From the NCBI RefSeq assembly GCF_020532825.1, contig NZ_MQTS01000101.1:5527-40941 (forward strand): a stretch of DNA of 35,415 nt, read 5' to 3'. This document shows positions 16,824 through 22,684 of the stretch, in pieces (positions within the stretch are counted from its first letter, which is position 1; each line of letters opens with the position of its first letter). Under the pieces are notes generated by a model. It was not told where the DNA came from. It saw only the letters and a program-made list of their open reading frames with translations, and did not search any database. Source of the DNA: Arthrobacter sp. SO3. Its GTDB lineage: Bacteria > Actinomycetota > Actinomycetes > Actinomycetales > Micrococcaceae. The position numbers were made by a program, and so were the translations under genes.

Positions 16824-17579
16824 CGTGGAAGCGGCCTTTGCGTCCTGCAGCTGCCGCCCGATCCCGCGGGCTGCCGTCTGCAGGGCCGGAACCAGGGCCT
16901 GAAGCCGCATTTCACGCAGCGGGACGACGACGCCGAGCGCCGCCACGGTGCGGTTCCTCGCGTCCCGCACTGGAACGGCGATCCCCCACGCGTCCGGGTC
17001 CACGACGCCGGCCAGCTGCGCAAAGCCATGGCCGGCCGTCTCCTGGAGCAAAGTGCGGAGTGCCTCCGGCTGCACCAAGCCGTCCGGATCGTGGAACTGG
17101 TGGAGGTACTCCGCCTGGACCGCCGGCGGCTGGTTGGCCATCAGCGCCAGCCCGGCCGAGGAAACGTGCACCGGCATCCGGCCGGCGATCTGGGCTCGGT
17201 TGGCCACGGAACCGCGGCGCGACAGGCGCTCGACGAACAGCGCCTCCCAGCCTTCCAGCACGGCGAGGTTCACATTCTGGTTGAGCACCTGCTGGATGTC
17301 CTCCATAAAGGGCATGGCCGCCTGGCGGAGGGCCAGGGTGGGGGAATTCCGGTTGACCAGCTCCCACAGCCGCAGGCCCAGCCGGACGGATCCTCCGCCG
17401 CCCAACTCCAGGAGCCCGTGTCCGGCAAGCTGCCGGACCAGCCGGTGGGCGGTGCTCGGCGGCAGTCCGGCCCGCTCGGCGAGTTCGGAGAGCTGCAGCA
17501 CGGTGACGCCCTCGGGGAAAGCTTCGATCACCCTGACCACGCGGTCCACCACTGAGTCGCCTGCGGGGGAGTTAGCCAT
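16815..17579 (-). CDS. IclR-family transcriptional regulator, likely regulator of pobA
   Basis: The regulator has 254 aa from ATG 17579, chosen because GGAAG lies eight bases before it; a GTG three codons earlier is an alternative. The N-terminal winged helix-turn-helix (LSELAERAGLPPSTAHRLVRQL) and the C-terminal IclR effector domain (FVERLSRRG, PVHVSSAGLALMA, WGIAVPVRDARN) are complete. IclR proteins such as PobR, PcaU and PcaR control 4-hydroxybenzoate and protocatechuate genes, usually activating them with the aromatic acid as effector. The position directly upstream of pobA on the same strand supports that role here. Site 2 next to its own start suggests autoregulation. Confidence 0.9.
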   Translation of the reverse strand: MANSPAGDSVVDRVVRVIEAFPEGVTVLQLSELAERAGLPPSTAHRLVRQLAGHGLLELGGGGSVRLGLRLWELVNRNSPTLALRQAAMPFMEDIQQVLNQNVNLAVLEGWEALFVERLSRRGSVANRAQIAGRMPVHVSSAGLALMANQPPAVQAEYLHQFHDPDGLVQPEALRTLLQETAGHGFAQLAGVVDPDAWGIAVPVRDARNRTVAALGVVVPLREMRLQALVPALQTAARGIGRQLQDAKAASTFR

Positions 17580-17588
17580 GACAGTCAC

Positions 17589-17604
17589 TTCCGTTGAATG
17601 GATT
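17589..17604 (+). promoter_or_regulatory. Putative IclR-family binding site next to the regulator start (site 2)
   Basis: The plus strand reads TTCCGTTGAATGGATT, ten bases before the regulator ATG. Its orientation is opposite to sites 1 and 3 relative to the gene read. The position over the ribosome-binding/initial transcribed region suggests negative autoregulation. Confidence 0.55.
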
Positions 17605-17656
17605 CTGCTTCCACTCTACGCCGCCGGTGTGGGGCGCTTGGACCCCATGCTGCCGC

Positions 17657-18745
17657 TCAGCTGGGGTGGGCGGAGCGTGCTGCCTGCGGTGGCTGCGGCG
17701 CGCGCAGACGCCGCCAAACCGTCGGGGCCAGGACGACGGCGATGCCGACGGCGGCTCCGATGAGGGTCTCAAGAATCCGGTCGCGCAGCAGGATGCCGGG
17801 CGATGCCGGAACCACCAGCAGCGTCGAAATCAGCGCCAGCGGGGTGACGAAGATCTGGGCCAGGACGTACTGGCGGGCGATGAACATCTCGGCGCCGAAC
17901 TGGCAGGCCGCGATCACCAGCACGGTCTGCCAGGGTGCGGGCTGCAGCAGCAAGATCCCGGCAAGCAGCACCAGCCCGATCGCCGTGCCCACGATTCTTT
18001 GCACGCCCCGCCTGACCCGGTGCCGGGTGGAGTGGCCCACGAGCGGGACGACGGCGGCCACCATGGCCCAGTAGTTGTGACCAAAGCCCAGCCGTTCACC
18101 CGCCAGTGTTGCCAGGGTACCGGCCAGGCCGGCCGCCACGATGTAGCCAATGCTTTCGAGCAGGGCCGCCCGTTCTTCGGCCCGCGTGAGGGGGACAGAG
18201 TGCGGCCACACCCAGGGTGTCCGGCGACTCCGGACCGCCCGGGAGGACATCCCGATCAGCAGGGAGAAGGCGACGGTCAGCCCCGCCACGAGCATGCCCT
18301 GCCAGAGCGGCGGCTGGTTAGGGATGGACGCGATCGCGGCGAAGGCAAAGATGTGGAACAGCGAGCCTGCGGGGCGCAGGCGCCACCAGGCGACGATCAG
18401 CGAGCAGCCTCCTGCCACCACCGTGGTGGCAAACACCTGGAGCCAGACCATGTCCGCGGCCGGGACCGCAAAGGCCACCCCGGCGCGTGCGGTCAGGGCG
18501 GCGAGCAGCATGACCAGCAGCATCAGCGACCCGGCGCGGACTTGAAGGAAGAAACGCGTGGCGTGCGGTTGATTGCGGCCGTAGATCCCGGTGAAGGCGC
18601 CGAACGAGGCGAAGACCGCCAGGTCCAGGCGGTCCAGCAGAACCAGCGTGATCAGCGGGACAAAAACACCGATGGCGCAGCGGGTCGCGACCTGGTGGTC
18701 CTTGTTGCCAGGAGCCATGGTGAACAGCTCGGCAAGCATTTTCAC
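17657..18745 (-). CDS. FUSC/AaeB-type aromatic acid exporter-like membrane protein
   Basis: The product is 362 aa from GTG 18745, or 360 from ATG 18739. It has about ten hydrophobic helices in two sets separated by a charged middle segment (SRAVRSRRTPWVW to TRAEERAALLES). This matches the fusaric acid resistance/AaeB-like FUSC family; the second half NYWAMVAAVVPLVGHSTRHRVRRGVQRIVGTAIGLVLL is its typical signature (given here in part: HRVRRGVQRIVGTAIG). Family members export aromatic acids, and E. coli AaeB exports 4-hydroxybenzoate. The gene lies directly upstream of the pobA regulator on the same strand. The substrate is inferred from context. The C-terminus is a short Pro/Ala-rich tail. Confidence 0.85.
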   Translation of the reverse strand: MKMLAELFTMAPGNKDHQVATRCAIGVFVPLITLVLLDRLDLAVFASFGAFTGIYGRNQPHATRFFLQVRAGSLMLLVMLLAALTARAGVAFAVPAADMVWLQVFATTVVAGGCSLIVAWWRLRPAGSLFHIFAFAAIASIPNQPPLWQGMLVAGLTVAFSLLIGMSSRAVRSRRTPWVWPHSVPLTRAEERAALLESIGYIVAAGLAGTLATLAGERLGFGHNYWAMVAAVVPLVGHSTRHRVRRGVQRIVGTAIGLVLLAGILLLQPAPWQTVLVIAACQFGAEMFIARQYVLAQIFVTPLALISTLLVVPASPGILLRDRILETLIGAAVGIAVVLAPTVWRRLRAPQPPQAARSAHPS

Positions 18746-18841
18746 GGGTGGGTGGTGCCTTTCTCGCGGTCGGATTGTTACGACGGCGGCGCTGGCATCC
18801 GCACTGAATTCTACGCCGGAACGGCCCGGAAAGGCAGCATC

Positions 18842-18857
18842 AATCCATCCAATGGAA
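18842..18857 (-). promoter_or_regulatory. Putative IclR-family binding site upstream of the FUSC gene (site 3)
   Basis: The minus strand reads TTCCATTGGATGGATT, 14 of 16 identical to site 2. It lies 97 bases upstream of the FUSC GTG, or 103 upstream of the nearby ATG, in the same orientation and at nearly the same distance as site 1 before pobA. mscL starts 105 bases away on the other side, so the site could in principle affect it too. Confidence 0.5.
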
Positions 18858-18962
18858 TCCGCTGGCGGAAGAGGGTGCTGCGGAAGTGATAGCGTCTATC
18901 GGTTGATTCCCCGGCCGGGGACGCGGCACCCAGAGTCATCTCAAGGCACACCGAAGGAACCC

Positions 18963-19442
18963 ATGCTCAAAGGATTCAAGGACTTCATCCTGCGCGGCAA
19001 CGTGATCGAACTGTCCATCGCCGTGGTGGTCGGCACCGCTTTCACCGCACTGGTCGGCGCGTTCACGTCCAACGTCGTGAACCCGATCATTGCGGCGGCC
19101 GGCGGGGTCGAGACCAACGGGCTGGGTTTCCCCATCTGGCCGGGGAACGAGAAGACCTTCGTCAATTTCGGTGCTGTTATCACGGCGTTCGTCACGTTCC
19201 TGATTACCGCCGCCGTCGTGTACTTCATCTTCGTGGCGCCGATGAACCGGATCAACCAGCTGGTCAAGAAGCGCCTCGCCACGGCGGAGCCGGAAGAGAA
19301 GCCGCTCCCCGCCGACACGGCACTGCTGGCCGAGATCCGCGATCTGCTGGCCCAGCTCGCCGGTCCCGGTCCTGAGCACAGCCAAGCCGCCAGTCACGAC
19401 GCCCCCCAAACCCAGCAACGCGGGGTCACTTACGGCCGGTAA
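18963..19442 (+). CDS. mscL: Large-conductance mechanosensitive channel MscL
   Basis: MscL is a homopentameric inner-membrane pore that opens under membrane tension during osmotic downshock. The 159-residue protein has the amphipathic N-terminal helix MLKGFKDFILRGNVIEL, the pore-lining first helix with AVVVGTAFTALV, a periplasmic loop, the second helix FGAVITAFVTFLITAAVVYFIFV (in part: FVTFLITAAVVYFIF) and a cytosolic C-terminal helix ALLAEIRDLLAQL. GAAGGA precedes the ATG. The last nine residues (QQRGVTYGR) are encoded by the left arm of a palindrome that spans the stop codon, and the tail is somewhat longer than usual. Confidence 0.95.
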   Translation: MLKGFKDFILRGNVIELSIAVVVGTAFTALVGAFTSNVVNPIIAAAGGVETNGLGFPIWPGNEKTFVNFGAVITAFVTFLITAAVVYFIFVAPMNRINQLVKKRLATAEPEEKPLPADTALLAEIRDLLAQLAGPGPEHSQAASHDAPQTQQRGVTYGR

Positions 19443-19481
19443 TCCCCTCCGGAATGGGCGGTAGGTGACCCCGCGTTGCTG
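19413..19481. repeat. 69-base palindromic element spanning the mscL stop codon
   Basis: The outer arms CAGCAACGCGGGGTCAC (19413-19429) and its exact complement (19465-19481) pair over 17 bases. The stem extends to about 25 pairs (19413-19437 with 19457-19481), with one G-U and one G-G position, leaving a 19-base loop that contains the TAA stop. It could act as a terminator on either strand, although no T-run follows. Its shape also fits a dispersed intergenic palindromic repeat; that reading needs other copies in the genome. Confidence 0.7.
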
Positions 19482-19547
19482 TGCAGCCGAACCAAATCGT
19501 CACCGGCTGGCAACCGGCCTGTAACAGCGGCCGGACATCATGGACCC

Positions 19548-20432
19548 ATGAAGCCCTCAGCACCCGGCAGGAAACACGGCGCACCACCGGCCACGTCGGC
19601 CTCCGAGCTGAGCTGCGAAGTCTGCGGCCAGATGCCCGAACCGACCAAGGCCCGGCTCACCCTGGCCAACATCGCCGTGATGCTGCCGATCGAGCTCGTG
19701 GTTCATGCGGCGGTGGTCGGAACCCACCTGCCCTATGCGGCGAAGGTCCTGGTCCTGACGATGACGGCCACCATTCTGGTCATCTGGGTGGCGGAACCTT
19801 CCGCGGCGCGGGTGCTGCGGCGCTGGCTGCACGCCCCCGCCTTGCGGCACCGCAGCCGGCTCAGCGCCGCACCAGCCCTGTGGCGGGCCCGCACGGTGCT
19901 GAAGGACCGACCCGGTTCGCTGCAGAAACTAACGCAGTCGCTGGCCCGGCTGGACACCAACATCCTGAGCATCCACATCCACCCCGTCGAGGGCGGCGTA
20001 CTGGACGAGTTCGTGCTGTCCGCCCCCGGAGAACTGCGCGAGGCGGAGCTGCTGAAGGCCCTGCACGACGGCGGCGGCAGCCGGCCGCATGTCTGGCCCA
20101 CCACGGCGCTGGCCATGGCCGACGGGCAGACCGGGGCGCTGAGCCTTGCGGCCAGAATCGCGGCCAACCCCGAAGAGCTGCCGCTCGCAGTGGCTGAACT
20201 GCTGCACGCCCGGATCGAGACCGGCCCGGATACCGATGCCGCGGCTCCGGCCGCCCCAGCGGGCACGCCGCCGGCAACGGACGGAACGGTGCTGAGAATC
20301 CCGACTGCCTGGCACGGTCCCATCACGTTCAGCCGCCCCGGTGAGCCGTTCACCCCGGCGGAATCCGCCCGTGCTCACCGGCTGGCCGAGCTCGCCGAGA
20401 TCCTCGCGCACCGGACGGTCTCCGGCCCGTGA
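19548..20432 (+). CDS. Membrane-anchored ACT-domain protein
   Basis: A 294-aa protein from ATG 19548. Residues 1-30 are basic and then carry a CEVCG motif, which could bind a metal. Two hydrophobic helices follow (NIAVMLPIELVVHAAVVG and VLVLTMTATILVIWVA). After a basic stretch comes a cytosolic ACT domain (RTVLKDRPGSLQKLTQSLARL, then NILSIHIHPVEGGVLDEFVL), a ligand-sensing fold that usually binds amino acids. The remainder is a helical Ala-rich region and a short C-terminal segment. ACT domains joined to a membrane anchor are uncommon, and the function is unknown. The gene is convergent with the wzz-like gene. Confidence 0.83.
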   Translation: MKPSAPGRKHGAPPATSASELSCEVCGQMPEPTKARLTLANIAVMLPIELVVHAAVVGTHLPYAAKVLVLTMTATILVIWVAEPSAARVLRRWLHAPALRHRSRLSAAPALWRARTVLKDRPGSLQKLTQSLARLDTNILSIHIHPVEGGVLDEFVLSAPGELREAELLKALHDGGGSRPHVWPTTALAMADGQTGALSLAARIAANPEELPLAVAELLHARIETGPDTDAAAPAAPAGTPPATDGTVLRIPTAWHGPITFSRPGEPFTPAESARAHRLAELAEILAHRTVSGP

Positions 20433-20458
20433 CGGCGTGAGGTTCCCCGCGCCGGGAC

Positions 20459-21304
20459 TTATCTCCGAGGTGGAGGGCTCTCCCGGTCAGGAACCGTAAC
20501 CATGTGCGACTCCCGATCAAGTCCGACGCCAGCCTCTTCCACCTTTTCCCCGCTGCCGGCTTGCCGCACGGAGCCGGTTCCCCTGCCCGATCGGCTGCCG
20601 GACAGCGTCGCAGTTTTGGCATCGTCCCGTACTACGTGCTTTGCCGGTTTTTCGACGACAGGACGCCGCGCCCTTGCCAACTCCACGGACCTGGCCACGG
20701 ACACTGACACGAAGACCAGCAGCGCGCCGGCCACCACCACGATGATCAGGGTCCGCAGCCTGCTGGTAAAGATTTCGCTCCCTTGGCCGGGACCGTCGAT
20801 GGCGAGGGCGGAATAGAGATAGCTGTCGTCCGCTCCATTGATGATCTGCACTTGGTGCAGGGTCGCGTTGAGGCGCCTGCCCAGTTCCATGGCGGTGTCC
20901 ACGGCCTGGCCCGGCGAATTCCCCGAGGCCGAAAGTTGCAGCAGCATGCCGGATCCCGAGCTGAGTGATTGTCCGACGGTGTACTCGCCGCCTAACCCTT
21001 GACTCTTCAGTTGCTGCGCAGTCTCCTGGGCTCCCAGTTTGGTTATCAGAACCTGCGCCAAGAGGGCGCGGTCGCCACTACGCAAATACGGGTTATCGCC
21101 GTTGACCGCGCTCAGCTCGGGCTTAGCCTGCAACTCCGCCTCGGTGGGCAGCTTGGGGCTCAGCAGCGCATAGGTCATGGTGGCCTCGTAGGTACGCTGG
21201 GCAAAAAACATTACGTAAACGCAGGCAAAGATTGTCAGCAGGGCCATGGGCAAGGCTGCCCACTTGTGCCTCCAAAGCGTCCTGAGTACCGAAATCGGAT
21301 CCAT
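20459..21304 (-). CDS. Wzz-like polysaccharide chain-length/co-polymerase protein
   Basis: The 281-aa protein has a cytosolic N-terminus (MDPISVLRTLWRHKW), a first membrane helix at about 14-34, an extracellular domain and a second helix near residues 185-206 (TLIIVVVAGALLVFVSVSVA). This is the topology of Wzz/CapA polysaccharide co-polymerases, which set polymer length with Wzy. The charged C-terminal tail of about 70 residues has no Walker motif, so a tyrosine kinase domain is not fused, and no separate kinase was seen. It is the last gene of the polysaccharide cluster, nine bases after the ligase-like gene. Confidence 0.82.
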   Translation of the reverse strand: MDPISVLRTLWRHKWAALPMALLTIFACVYVMFFAQRTYEATMTYALLSPKLPTEAELQAKPELSAVNGDNPYLRSGDRALLAQVLITKLGAQETAQQLKSQGLGGEYTVGQSLSSGSGMLLQLSASGNSPGQAVDTAMELGRRLNATLHQVQIINGADDSYLYSALAIDGPGQGSEIFTSRLRTLIIVVVAGALLVFVSVSVARSVELARARRPVVEKPAKHVVRDDAKTATLSGSRSGRGTGSVRQAGSGEKVEEAGVGLDRESHMVTVPDRESPPPRR

Positions 21305-21313
21305 AGTCTCTTC

Positions 21314-22684
21314 CTATCCCCCCGGTTGCCGGTCCGGTGAGATCCCCAGGGGGACCGCCAGACCGTGTTCCTTTTGACTCTTAACCATCAGCCAGGACGC
21401 TCCTGACAGACCTACGAAAAACGGATAAATCAGGGCGAACACTGGAAACGACATCGAGTCGAAAGTGCCTGATGCCACGGTGGCAACCAGACCGGCAGCG
21501 GCTGCTGATGCTGCCAGCAGTTTCAGTTCGGCCCCCTCAGCGTTCCGGGCGGCTGTCAGCGCGGCGAGGGCGGGAACCAGCAGATAGGCGATCAGCCCCC
21601 CGAGCCCCACTACGCCCATTGTCACGGCCGTGAGCAGATACTCGTTGTCGAAAATATCGAGCGCGTTCGTCGGGATCCAGGTTCGCGGGCCGGCGCCCAA
21701 CCATGGACGGTCGGCGACGAGCCGAAGTGCCAGCGGGTAGTCTTCCGTCCGGTACGTAATGGAGGCATCGGTACTTCCCGCTGTGGCTGCATTAACCAGA
21801 GTGGAAATCAGGCCTGGTACCGCGATGAAAAGTCCTGCGGCGCCCAGCGGCACGACCACCGTGGCCCACTTCCTGGCGAGCCTGGGCAGGAAGGGGACGG
21901 TGACAGCTAAGGCTACGACGATCGCAAGCAGACCGGATCGCGATACTGTCAGCGCGTTCGCGAGCACGAACAGCCCAACTAGCGCCCAGTGCACCGGCTT
22001 CCTGCCCTGCTTGTCATAAAGTGCCCGCCAAATGGCGACGGGAAGCAGCATCGCACTCACCACGCCCAGCTCGATGGGATGGAGAGTCGTGCCCGCCACG
22101 CGCATTAACGCGCCTCGGGCCTGGAAGGCGTTCGAGCCTCCGTTATCCACGAATCCCACCATGAGGCCGCTGATCCATTCGACGGGATTCGTATGGGTGG
22201 TGAACTGGATCAGCGCCGCGGTGCTGCACACGGCACCCCCGGCGATAACCCACCTGACCACAACCATGGCGTCTTTAACGGTCTTTACGCAATCGGTGGT
22301 GACAAAAGCGATTCCGGCCGCCGCAAAAATCAGGAGCATCCAACGGTCCGCGGCTGCCCTTCCGGCGGTGGTGCTGGCCCCGCTGAGCCCGGCAAAGAGA
22401 TGCGCGTAGCTAAGGCACGAAGCCAGGAGCAGGGCGAGGACAGCAGCTCGGCCTGGGTGCCGGAACGCTACCGGATCGTGCAGTCCCAGAATTGAGGAGA
22501 GGGCCCAGAGCCCGAAGAGGCCCAGTGCGAGCATTTGTGCCAGGCTGCTGCTGGCCCCGACCGGCTGCAACACCATGTACGGCGGAAAGGCCATGATTGA
22601 GAACACGGTTGCCTTTAGCAGCCAGGGTGGACTCGCTCGCCTTCGATGGGCGAGCTGTTGAGGAGACGCCGGCTTCGTCAGCAC
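21314..22684 (-). CDS. O-antigen ligase/Wzy polymerase-like membrane protein
   Basis: The 456-aa protein has about eleven hydrophobic helices and the Wzy_C-type loop containing YRTEDYPLALRLVADRPWLGAGPRTW (in part: RPWLGAGPRTW), which is characteristic of O-antigen ligases and polymerases. It probably polymerises undecaprenyl-linked repeat units outside the membrane. The GTG start at 22684 overlaps the previous gene by seven bases; a later in-frame ATG is possible. It sits between the flippase/glycosyltransferases and the Wzz-like gene, as expected for a Wzx/Wzy pathway. Confidence 0.87.
   Translation of the reverse strand: MLTKPASPQQLAHRRRASPPWLLKATVFSIMAFPPYMVLQPVGASSSLAQMLALGLFGLWALSSILGLHDPVAFRHPGRAAVLALLLASCLSYAHLFAGLSGASTTAGRAAADRWMLLIFAAAGIAFVTTDCVKTVKDAMVVVRWVIAGGAVCSTAALIQFTTHTNPVEWISGLMVGFVDNGGSNAFQARGALMRVAGTTLHPIELGVVSAMLLPVAIWRALYDKQGRKPVHWALVGLFVLANALTVSRSGLLAIVVALAVTVPFLPRLARKWATVVVPLGAAGLFIAVPGLISTLVNAATAGSTDASITYRTEDYPLALRLVADRPWLGAGPRTWIPTNALDIFDNEYLLTAVTMGVVGLGGLIAYLLVPALAALTAARNAEGAELKLLAASAAAAGLVATVASGTFDSMSFPVFALIYPFFVGLSGASWLMVKSQKEHGLAVPLGISPDRQPGG

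Noticed and set aside
15641..17284. Plus-strand open frame of 547 codons opposite pobA and the IclR gene
   Set aside because: Antisense shadow across two well-supported genes and their intergenic region.
17594..18889. Plus-strand open frame of 431 codons opposite the FUSC gene
   Set aside because: The translation is hydrophilic, rich in Gln, Gly and Asp, the typical complement of a membrane protein gene; the FUSC reading on the minus strand is far better supported.
18888..18900. Small palindrome GATAGCGTCTATC upstream of mscL
   Set aside because: Only 5-base arms, a single copy and no clear promoter relation; likely chance.
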